NCBI GenBank assembly: GCA_964582375.1
Contig: CAZORL010000004.1
Location: forward strand, 22,071-86,070
Length of the DNA stretch: 64,000 nucleotides
Source: CAKSQF01 sp964582375
GTDB lineage: Bacteria; Bacillota; Clostridia; Oscillospirales; CAG-272
Reading direction: 5' to 3'
A program made the translations under genes and the position numbers. Under the pieces are notes generated by a model. It was not told where the DNA came from and searched no databases. It saw nothing but the letters and a program-made list of their open reading frames with translations. Shown here piece after piece: positions 15,965-23,533 of the stretch; within the stretch, counting starts at the first letter, position 1, and every line of letters starts with the position of its first letter.

Positions 15965-18592
15965 TCAGCCGATCATATCGGAGATGATCTCACATGCACT
16001 TGAGATCGCCTCGTCCGTCTTTGACAGATCCTTGCCGCCCGCTGTCGCACTGTCGGGACGCCCGCCGCCGCTTCCGCCGCATATTGATGCGACAGATTTG
16101 ACTATCTTGCCCGCATTTGCTCCCTTGGCAATGGATTCCTTGCCACATCCGCAAACAAAATTCAGCTTGCCGTCAAGTACGCTTGCGATGATCGTTATCG
16201 AGTTTTCGTTCTGACTTCTCAGATCGTCACAGAGCGATCTGACTGCGGCGAGTGCAAGACCGTCAACTCTGCCCGAATAAACGGTGACGCCGCATACATT
16301 CTTTGCCGATGCACGGATGCCGTCGAGCTTTGACGATGCCATTTTTGCCTCAAGCGACTCGATCTCGCTTTTTGCCGCTTTAAGTTCTCCTTGAAGCTGG
16401 GACGCACGCTTTGCAATGTCGTGAGTGCCGACCTTAAGCTCTTTTGCGGTCTGATCGATGAGATTGTCCTTTTCCTCTATCAGGCCGAGCACGCCGATGC
16501 CCGTCGTGCCCTCGATCCTTCTGATTCCTGCAGCCACCGAGGATTCCGAGATGATCTTGAAAAGACCTGCCTTTGCGGTGTTGTCAAGATGTGTGCCGCC
16601 GCAAAGTTCGGTCGAGAAGTTGCCCATTTTTACCATGCGCACGACTTTGCCGTATTTTTCGCCGAAAAGTGCCATCGCGCCGTTTTTCTTTGCGGTGTCA
16701 ATGTCGGTCTCGATCGTCTCGATCGTCTCACCGAGGAAGATATGCGCATTTACAAGTCCTTCAACCGCAGAGAGTTCAGCCTTTGTGAGCGGAGCAAAAT
16801 GAGTGAAGTCGAAACGCACGCGTGTCTCGTCAACATACGAGCCTGCCTGCTCGACATGTGTGCCGAGAACCTTGCGAAGTGCCGCCTGGAGCAGGTGACA
16901 GGTCGAGTGGTTGCGAGCGATGCTCAGTCTTCTGGATGCGTTGATCTCAAGGCGCAGATCGTCGCCCATTGCAACATCGCCGTTGACCATTGAACACTGA
17001 TGTACATACACACCGTCGATCTTCTGAGTATCGACGACATTTATCATCGTGTCGCCGTCGTAAATGACACCCGTGTCTCCGACCTGACCGCCGCCCTCAC
17101 CGTAGAACACCGTTTTGTCGGTGATAAGCGAAAACTCGCCTTCGTTGACTTCTTCGACCTTCATGTCGTCGGCAATGATGCCGATGACCTTTGCATTGCA
17201 CACCGTGTCGGTGTAGCCGACAAACTCGGTCTTCGGGAAATCGCCGAGCAGGGATTTTGATGCGTCGCTCCATCCGGATATTGACGCACGAGCACTTCTT
17301 GCACGCTCTTTTTGACGCATCATAAGCTGTTTGAAGCCTTCTTCGTCAAGCACGAGCGACTGCTCTGCCGCGATCTCTTTCGTGAGATCGTAAGGGAAGC
17401 CGAAGGTGTCGTAAAGCTTGAACACTTCCTCTCCGGGGATCGTGTGGATGCCGCTTTCGATCGCTTTGCGGACGATGTTGGAAAGGATCGCAATGCCTGC
17501 ATCGATAGTCGAGGCAAATCTCTCCTCTTCCATCGTGATGACCTTCTTGATGTAATCGAGCTTTTCGGTAAGCTCGGGGTATTCCGAAAGATTTTCGTGC
17601 GCTACGACCTCGGCGATGTCGGCAAGGAAGAGTCCGTTAATGCCGAGCAGACGTCCGTGACGGGCGGCACGGCGGAGAAGTCTGCGGAGAACGTATCCGC
17701 GTCCCTCGTTGGAAGGAATTACGCCGTCGCAGATCATAAATGTCGATGAGCGGATGTGGTCGGTGATAACGCGAAGTGATATGTCGCTCTTTTCACCCTG
17801 TCCGTAATGAACGCTTGCCTTGTCGGATACAGCCTTCATGATGTTTCTGACGGTATCGACCTCGAAAAGATTGTTCACGCCCTGCATGATGCACGCAAGA
17901 CGCTCAAGTCCCATACCCGTGTCTATGTTCGGTTTTGCAAGACGCGTGTAGTTGCCGTTTCCGTCGTTGTCGAATTGCGTGAATACGAGATTCCAAAATT
18001 CCATGTATCTGTCGCAGTCACAGCCGGGCTTGCAATCGGGCTTGCCGCAACCGTACTCGGGACCGCGGTCAAAATGTATCTCAGAGCAAGGGCCGCAAGG
18101 ACCGGAGCCGTGCTCCCAGAAATTGTCTTCCTTGCCGAGGCGGACGATCTTTGACTCGTCAACGCCGATCTCGTTTGCCCAAATGTCATGTGCCTCGTCA
18201 TCATCTTGGTATATTGTCACCCAAAGCTTGTCTATCGGCATTTCAAGGACCTTTGTTATAAATTCCCATGCCCAGTTTATTGCCTCGCGCTTGAAGTAAT
18301 CGCCGAACGAGAAGTTACCGAGCATTTCGAAATATGTTCCGTGGCGCGCTGTTATACCGACACGGTCAATGTCGGGAGTGCGGATACATTTCTGGCATGT
18401 CGTCATGCGATGACGAGGCGGCTCTGCCTCTCCGGTGAAATATTTTTTGAGCGGTGTCATGCCTGCATTGATAAGCAGTATCGATTTGTCTCCGATCGGC
18501 ACGAGCGGATAGCTCTTGTGACGCAAATGTCCTTTTGATTCAAAAAAAGAAAGATATTTTTCACGAATATCGTTTACCGATGTCCATTCCAT
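15965..18592 (-). CDS. alaS: Alanyl-tRNA synthetase
   Basis: An 875-aa class II synthetase. The N-terminal catalytic domain holds SKGHLRHKSYPLVP, NAGMTPLKKYFTG and MGLERLACIMQG. The editing domain has the HxxxH metal motif in ARNHSTCHLLQAALRK and the CGGTH motif in STELCGGTHLDNTAKAG. The C-terminal region ends in the glycine-rich GGSGGGRPDSATAGG. The ATG at 18592 lies 13 nt after GGAGG; an upstream in-frame ATG would place that site inside the coding sequence, so 18592 is kept. It is divergent from cca. Confidence 0.97.
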   Translation of the reverse strand: MEWTSVNDIREKYLSFFESKGHLRHKSYPLVPIGDKSILLINAGMTPLKKYFTGEAEPPRHRMTTCQKCIRTPDIDRVGITARHGTYFEMLGNFSFGDYFKREAINWAWEFITKVLEMPIDKLWVTIYQDDDEAHDIWANEIGVDESKIVRLGKEDNFWEHGSGPCGPCSEIHFDRGPEYGCGKPDCKPGCDCDRYMEFWNLVFTQFDNDGNGNYTRLAKPNIDTGMGLERLACIMQGVNNLFEVDTVRNIMKAVSDKASVHYGQGEKSDISLRVITDHIRSSTFMICDGVIPSNEGRGYVLRRLLRRAARHGRLLGINGLFLADIAEVVAHENLSEYPELTEKLDYIKKVITMEEERFASTIDAGIAILSNIVRKAIESGIHTIPGEEVFKLYDTFGFPYDLTKEIAAEQSLVLDEEGFKQLMMRQKERARSARASISGWSDASKSLLGDFPKTEFVGYTDTVCNAKVIGIIADDMKVEEVNEGEFSLITDKTVFYGEGGGQVGDTGVIYDGDTMINVVDTQKIDGVYVHQCSMVNGDVAMGDDLRLEINASRRLSIARNHSTCHLLQAALRKVLGTHVEQAGSYVDETRVRFDFTHFAPLTKAELSAVEGLVNAHIFLGETIETIETDIDTAKKNGAMALFGEKYGKVVRMVKMGNFSTELCGGTHLDNTAKAGLFKIISESSVAAGIRRIEGTTGIGVLGLIEEKDNLIDQTAKELKVGTHDIAKRASQLQGELKAAKSEIESLEAKMASSKLDGIRASAKNVCGVTVYSGRVDGLALAAVRSLCDDLRSQNENSITIIASVLDGKLNFVCGCGKESIAKGANAGKIVKSVASICGGSGGGRPDSATAGGKDLSKTDEAISSACEIISDMIG

Positions 18593-18651
18593 GCTATATA
18601 TCAAACCTCCGTGTTTGTCATTCAAATTTACAGATATATCGATCTCCTCTA

Positions 18652-18680
18652 ATTATAACTCATTTTTTGCGATATGTCAA
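18652..18680 (-). promoter_or_regulatory. alaS promoter
   Basis: TTGACA (18675-18680), 17 bp, TATAAT (18652-18657) on the minus strand. The -35 is one arm of a palindrome shared with the cca promoter. Confidence 0.85.
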
Positions 18681-18695
18681 GTGGAAAAGTCCAAC

Positions 18696-18724
18696 TTGAC
18701 AAAAAAACATAAGTGTGATATAAT
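18696..18724 (+). promoter_or_regulatory. cca promoter
   Basis: TTGACA (18696-18701), 17 bp, TATAAT (18719-18724). The -35 is back-to-back with that of alaS. Together they form a near-perfect inverted repeat at 18675-18701. Confidence 0.85.
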
Positions 18725-18763
18725 AAATATGTGTGAAAGATACTTGTTCGGACGGTGATTTTG

Positions 18764-20116
18764 ATGATAGCCCTGCCAAAAGACGTAAAAATGATTATAA
18801 ACAGACTTTCCAAGCGCGGATACGAGGCTTATGCGGTCGGCGGATGCGTAAGGGACTCCTTGCTCGGCATTTCGCCGAAGGATTATGATATAACCACATC
18901 TGCACGCCCCGATGAGATCATCGCCGCCTTCCCCGAGCTGTCTTACTTTGATGCGGGGATAAAGCACGGCACTGTCAGCCTGATAGTTGACGGCATCGTC
19001 TACGAGGTCACGACCTATCGCGTCGATGGAGATTATCTCGATCATCGCCACCCCGACAATGTCATTTTCGTCAGCTCGATCACCGATGACCTTGCAAGGC
19101 GCGATCTCACGATAAACGCGATGGCGTATAATGACGAGCAGGGTCTTTGCGATCCATTCGGGGGAGCGGATGATCTGAAGGTTGGTGTTGTCCGTGCGGT
19201 CGGAGATCCGAGAAAACGCTTTGATGAAGATGCACTGCGCATTCTTCGTGCCCTGCGATTTGCATCAGTCTACGGCTTTTCGATCGACGAGGATACTTCG
19301 ACGGCAATTCACGAGCTGTCATTCCTGATAAAAGATGTCGCTTTTGAAAGGGTCAAGGCAGAGCTTGACAGGCTGCTCTGCGGCAAAAATGTCGGATATA
19401 TACTGCGAGAATATCACGATGTCATCGAAAGGGTGATTCCCGAAATATCGGTGACGGTCGGCTATGATCAAGGGACAAAGTACCACGAATTTGATCTTTG
19501 GGAGCATATCGTGCGTACCGTCGAGAATGTCCCCTCCGATCTGACACTTCGATATACGATGCTCTTTCACGATCTCGGCAAGCCGTCATCTCGCACGATC
19601 GATAGGTGCGGGCAGTGCCACTATAAAGGTCATGCGGCGACGAGCGTTCCGTTAGCGCGCGAGATAACCGCAAGACTGAAGTTTGATAAAAAAACCGCCG
19701 ACGATATTGTTTGTCTTGTCGGTGCACACATGGATGCACCGCCGACAGACCGTCCCTCGGCACGGCGAATGATAAAAAAATACGGCATGTTGCGTACCGA
19801 AATGCTTCTCCATGTGATGCGCGCGGACAATCTGTCGAAAAAAAGTGACGGCGAAAACGACCCGCGTATTCCCGAAATAACCGCCGCACAAGTTCTTGTT
19901 CGGAACATTGCACAAGACGGCGACGCATGTATGCTCTCAGCCCTTGCCGTCGGCGGCAACGATCTGATAGCAATCGGCATAGACCGCGGACGTGCGATCG
20001 GCGAGCTGCTCGAGACTCTTCTTGACCTGGTGATCGACGGTAAACTTGAAAATCGCCGCGACGATCTGCTCGATTTTGCGAAAAAAATCGTTAATAATGA
20101 AAAAAATTGCAAATAA
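18764..20116 (+). CDS. cca: CCA tRNA nucleotidyltransferase with HD domain
   Basis: A class II nucleotidyltransferase that builds or repairs the 3' CCA of tRNAs. Visible motifs are AYAVGGCVRDSLLGISPKDYDITTSA (catalytic Asp pair), RRDLTINAMAYN and GDPRKRFDEDALRILRALRFAS. An HD phosphohydrolase domain follows (TMLFHDLGKPSSR, HKGHA-like YKGHAATSV, VGAHMDAPP). A GTG at 18755 could add three residues. No strong ribosome site is seen for either start. Length is about 450 aa, typical for the HD-containing Firmicutes form. The encoded CCA on both tRNAs here means the enzyme is mainly for repair of those. Confidence 0.93.
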   Translation: MIALPKDVKMIINRLSKRGYEAYAVGGCVRDSLLGISPKDYDITTSARPDEIIAAFPELSYFDAGIKHGTVSLIVDGIVYEVTTYRVDGDYLDHRHPDNVIFVSSITDDLARRDLTINAMAYNDEQGLCDPFGGADDLKVGVVRAVGDPRKRFDEDALRILRALRFASVYGFSIDEDTSTAIHELSFLIKDVAFERVKAELDRLLCGKNVGYILREYHDVIERVIPEISVTVGYDQGTKYHEFDLWEHIVRTVENVPSDLTLRYTMLFHDLGKPSSRTIDRCGQCHYKGHAATSVPLAREITARLKFDKKTADDIVCLVGAHMDAPPTDRPSARRMIKKYGMLRTEMLLHVMRADNLSKKSDGENDPRIPEITAAQVLVRNIAQDGDACMLSALAVGGNDLIAIGIDRGRAIGELLETLLDLVIDGKLENRRDDLLDFAKKIVNNEKNCK

Positions 20117-20119
20117 AGG

Positions 20120-20148
20120 TTGCAATAAACTTCACTTTGTGCTATAAT
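20120..20148 (+). promoter_or_regulatory. hisS-aspS promoter
   Basis: TTGCAA (20120-20125), 17 bp, TATAAT (20143-20148). No T-box sequence is seen before hisS. Confidence 0.75.
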
Positions 20149-20198
20149 AACATGATATCCTATGGATTGTAAGAAAGAACCGAAAGGTGATCATCAAA

Positions 20199-21449
20199 AT
20201 GATAAAGAAACCGCAGGGGATGCTTGATCTTTTCCCCGAAGATACCAAGAAAATACAATTTGTCGAGTCGACGGCGCGTAAGGTGGCGGCACGCTTCGGC
20301 TTTGGCGAGATACGCACACCGGTGCTTGAATCGACCGAGCTGTTCGCAAGAGGCGTCGGCGGCACGACCGATGTTGTTCAGAAAGAAATGTACACCTTCA
20401 TTGACCGCGACGGACCCTCACTCTCCCTTCGTCCCGAGGGGACTGCCGGTGTCGCAAGAGCTATACTTGAAAACGGCAAATACGGCGATGCCATGCCGCT
20501 TAAGTATTATTACATCATAAATTGCTACCGCCACGAGCGTCCGCAAAAGGGAAGATACCGCGAGTTTTCGCAGTTCGGTGTCGAGATGTTCGGTGCGGCT
20601 ACCGCGACTGCGGATGCCGAGATCATTGCACTTGCCGACAGGACCATAAAAGAGCTTGGAATAGCAAATGTCAAGCTCCATATCAATTCGATCGGCTGTC
20701 CGAATTGCCGCCCGGCGTACTACGGACGACTTTGCGAGTATTTTGCCGATAAAAAGGACGGACTTTGCGAGAGCTGTAAGAGCCGACTTGAGACCAATCC
20801 CATGCGCATACTCGACTGCAAATCCGAGGTGTGCAAAAAGATTGCCGCCGACGCACCCCGTGCGATCGATTGCCTGTGCGATGAGTGTCGCACGCATATG
20901 GACAGCGTGAAAGCATCACTCGACACTATGGGTATCGAATACGAGATCGACACATCGATAGTTCGCGGACTCGATTACTACACGAGAACGGTGTTCGAGT
21001 TTATCTGCTCGGATGAGCGTATGGGTGCGCAATCGACAATATGCGGCGGCGGCAGATATGATCTGCTCATGGAAGAGCTTGGTGGTTCGCACCTGCCCGC
21101 ATGCGGCTTCGGAATGGGAATTTCGAGACTGCTTCCGACAGTCGAGCTTCCCGATGCTCCCGAAAGGGAGGGCGTGTATGTCGCACCGATGGGAGAGCGT
21201 GCTCTGCTTTTTGCACAAAAGCTGGTGAACGATCTTCGTGCCGACGGCATTCGCGCCGAGACGGATACGGTAGGCAGATCGGTCAAAGCGCAGATGAAAT
21301 ACGCCAATAAAATATCGGCGGCGTATACGCTTGTGATCGGCGATAATGAGCTTGACTCTGGTCACGCCGAGCTCAAAAACATGACCGACGGATCGTCCTC
21401 GAATGTAGAACTCGACGGCGTTTCGAGCGTTATCAAAGAAAAAATGTAA
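20199..21449 (+). CDS. hisS: Histidyl-tRNA synthetase
   Basis: A 416-aa class II synthetase. Motif 2 is YRHERPQKGRYREFSQFGVEMFG. The histidine motifs are SIVRGLDYYTRTVFEF and GGGRYDLLMEELGG. Motif 3 is PACGFGMGISRLL. The C-terminal anticodon-binding domain includes VYVAPMGERALLFAQKL and YTLVIGDNELDSG. A small Cys-containing insertion (CPNCRPAYYGRLCEYFADKK...CESCK) is common in Firmicutes HisS. AAAGGTGAT precedes the ATG at 20199. The gene is followed by aspS after 37 bp, the usual hisS-aspS pair. Confidence 0.97.
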   Translation: MIKKPQGMLDLFPEDTKKIQFVESTARKVAARFGFGEIRTPVLESTELFARGVGGTTDVVQKEMYTFIDRDGPSLSLRPEGTAGVARAILENGKYGDAMPLKYYYIINCYRHERPQKGRYREFSQFGVEMFGAATATADAEIIALADRTIKELGIANVKLHINSIGCPNCRPAYYGRLCEYFADKKDGLCESCKSRLETNPMRILDCKSEVCKKIAADAPRAIDCLCDECRTHMDSVKASLDTMGIEYEIDTSIVRGLDYYTRTVFEFICSDERMGAQSTICGGGRYDLLMEELGGSHLPACGFGMGISRLLPTVELPDAPEREGVYVAPMGERALLFAQKLVNDLRADGIRAETDTVGRSVKAQMKYANKISAAYTLVIGDNELDSGHAELKNMTDGSSSNVELDGVSSVIKEKM

Positions 21450-21486
21450 AATTTGCAAACGCAGTTAGAAAGTGAGACATAATAAA

Positions 21487-23274
21487 ATGGCAGAATTTTT
21501 CAGCTCCTCCGATAAGAGGACGTGCTATTGCGGCACACTGACAAAAGAAAACATAGGACAGGAAGTGACGGTCTGCGGCTGGGTACAGCGTCAGCGCGAC
21601 CTCGGATCGCTTATATTCGTCGATCTTCGCGACCGCACGGGTATCGTTCAGCTCGCATTTGACCCGGACACCGACAAGGAGCTTTTCGACAAAGCCTTTT
21701 CGGTACGCAGTGAATATGTGCTGTCGGTGAAGGGAACAGTTCGCTCGAGAGGCGAGGGTGCGATCAATAAAAACATCCCGACCGGCGAGATCGAGATCTT
21801 CGTCAGTTCGATGAAGGTACTCTCCCAAGCACAGACACCTCCGTTTGAAATATCCGACAGCGCAAAGGTCGGTGACGAGATCGCACTCAAATATCGATAT
21901 CTCGATCTTCGCCGCCCCTCGCTCCAGAAGAATATAATGCTCCGTCATAAGATCGCACAGATCGCACGCGATTATTTCTACGAAAACGGATTTTATGAGA
22001 TCGAGACCCCGATGATGATCAAGCCCACCCCCGAGGGTGCACGCGATTATCTCGTTCCGTCGCGTATACATCACGGATGCATGTACGCACTTCCTCAGTC
22101 GCCTCAGATCTATAAACAGCTCCTTATGCTTGGCGGATTTGACAGATATGTGCAGATCGCAAGATGCTTCCGCGATGAGGATCTCCGCGCCGATCGTCAG
22201 CCCGAGTTCACACAGATCGACCTTGAAATGTCTTTTGCTACACAAGAAGACATCATGGCGATAAACGAGGGACTTATGCGCAGACTCTATAAGGAGATAC
22301 TTGATATCGATCTCGAGCCAATGCCGCATATTACATATGATGAGGCAATGAACAGATACGGCTCGGATAAGCCCGATACTCGTTTTGGTATGGAGATACA
22401 GGACGTTTCCAAATTGGTTGCCGATTGCGCATTCGGTGTGTTCTCGTCCGCAGTTGCAAACGGCGGTTCTGTCCGTGCCATAGTCGTAAAGGGAGGAGCG
22501 GCAAAACTCTCGCGTAAGGAGATCGATAAGCTTACCGAGCACGCAAAGGGAATCGGCGCAAAGGGACTTGCGTTCGTTCGCTTTGTCGATGAAACACCTA
22601 ATTGCTCGTTTGCGAAATTCTTTGAAAAAGATGCGCTTGACGCACTTCTTGACTCGATCGATTGCAGAAAGGGCGATGTCGCACTCTTCGTTGCGGATAA
22701 AAATCCGATCGTCCTGTCCACTCTCGGTGCTCTCCGTAATATCGTCGCAAGACAGCTCGATATGATACCTCACGGCAAATATAACTTCCTTTGGGTAACG
22801 GAATTTCCCTTCTTTGAGTGGAATGAGGAGACCGAGCATTGGGATGCCATGCATCATCCCTTTACGATGCCGCATGAGGATTGCCTGCAGTATCTCGAGA
22901 GCGATCCCGGCAAGGTATATGCGCAGTGCTATGACCTCGTGCTCAACGGAACCGAGCTTCTTTCGGGATCGATCAGGATCACCGACTGGGAGCTTCAAGA
23001 GAAAATGTTCAAGGCACTCGGACTCACACCCGAGGAGATCGATGCAAAATTCGGCTTCCTTGTAGATGCATATAAGTACGGTGCACCTCCGCACGGCGGA
23101 TCGGGTATGGGACTTGACAGACTCGTTATGACCATGGTCGAGGCTGACTCGCTTCGTGATGTAATAGCATTCCCGAAGATCCAAAACGCATCCGAGCCGA
23201 TGTCGAAATGCCCCGCAAAAGCCGACCCTGCCGCTCTTGCCGAGCTTGGGCTTGCGATCGTCGATGAAGAATGA
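21487..23274 (+). CDS. aspS: Aspartyl-tRNA synthetase, bacterial type
   Basis: A 595-aa class IIb enzyme. It has an OB-fold anticodon domain (VTVCGWVQRQRDLGSLIFVDLRDRTGIVQL), motif 2 (QIARCFRDEDLRADRQPEFTQIDLEMSF), a GAD insertion domain in the middle (residues 290-420) and motif 3 (GLDRLVMTMVEADSLRDVIAFPK). The insertion domain marks the bacterial form. It is the second gene after hisS. A long frame on the opposite strand is a coding-bias shadow. Confidence 0.97.
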   Translation: MAEFFSSSDKRTCYCGTLTKENIGQEVTVCGWVQRQRDLGSLIFVDLRDRTGIVQLAFDPDTDKELFDKAFSVRSEYVLSVKGTVRSRGEGAINKNIPTGEIEIFVSSMKVLSQAQTPPFEISDSAKVGDEIALKYRYLDLRRPSLQKNIMLRHKIAQIARDYFYENGFYEIETPMMIKPTPEGARDYLVPSRIHHGCMYALPQSPQIYKQLLMLGGFDRYVQIARCFRDEDLRADRQPEFTQIDLEMSFATQEDIMAINEGLMRRLYKEILDIDLEPMPHITYDEAMNRYGSDKPDTRFGMEIQDVSKLVADCAFGVFSSAVANGGSVRAIVVKGGAAKLSRKEIDKLTEHAKGIGAKGLAFVRFVDETPNCSFAKFFEKDALDALLDSIDCRKGDVALFVADKNPIVLSTLGALRNIVARQLDMIPHGKYNFLWVTEFPFFEWNEETEHWDAMHHPFTMPHEDCLQYLESDPGKVYAQCYDLVLNGTELLSGSIRITDWELQEKMFKALGLTPEEIDAKFGFLVDAYKYGAPPHGGSGMGLDRLVMTMVEADSLRDVIAFPKIQNASEPMSKCPAKADPAALAELGLAIVDEE

Positions 23275-23293
23275 TCACCATATGATATAATAC

Positions 23294-23332
23294 AAAAAGA
23301 TCAGTTCACCGCTAAGATGAACTGATCTTTTT
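23294..23332. terminator. Bidirectional terminator between aspS and the feo operon
   Basis: A perfect stem of 15 bp (arms around AAGATCAGTTCA and TGAACTGATCTT) is flanked by T-rich ends on both strands, serving the convergent aspS and feo transcripts. Confidence 0.9.
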
Positions 23333-23341
23333 GTATGTGTC

Positions 23342-23521
23342 TTATTTTTTGTGGCATGCGCCCGACATTGCGCACTTTGCACAACCGCCGCAGCAGGAGC
23401 TCTTACCGATCTTTTTGTCTTTGATAAGACTTGCGATTATCAGCGTTACTATACCGATAAGCAGCACGCAAACCGCAACCGTTACGATACTTGAAAGGTT
23501 TGATGCTATCCATTCGAGCAT
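23342..23521 (-). CDS. FeoB-associated Cys-rich membrane protein
   Basis: A 59-aa protein: one N-terminal membrane segment (residues 5-32, SIVTVAVCVLLIGIVTLIIAS), a short basic stretch (LIKDKKIGK) and a Cys-rich tail SSCCGGCAKCAMSGACHKK. This matches the FeoB-associated Cys-rich protein family found after feoB in Clostridia. Its presumed role is to assist ferrous-iron transfer at the membrane; this is not established. GGAGGACATCCCATG gives a good ribosome site, and the gene starts 12 bp after the feoB stop. Confidence 0.9.
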   Translation of the reverse strand: MLEWIASNLSSIVTVAVCVLLIGIVTLIIASLIKDKKIGKSSCCGGCAKCAMSGACHKK

Positions 23522-23533
23522 GGGATGTCCTCC

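Noticed and set aside
20120..20198. T-box ahead of hisS
   Set aside because: The leader is only about 45 nt and lacks GGGTGG-ACCGCG.
21433..23184. 583-codon open frame antisense to aspS
   Set aside because: aspS on the plus strand is an unambiguous full-length synthetase. The antisense frame has no ribosome site, no recognisable domain and mirrors codon bias of the sense strand.
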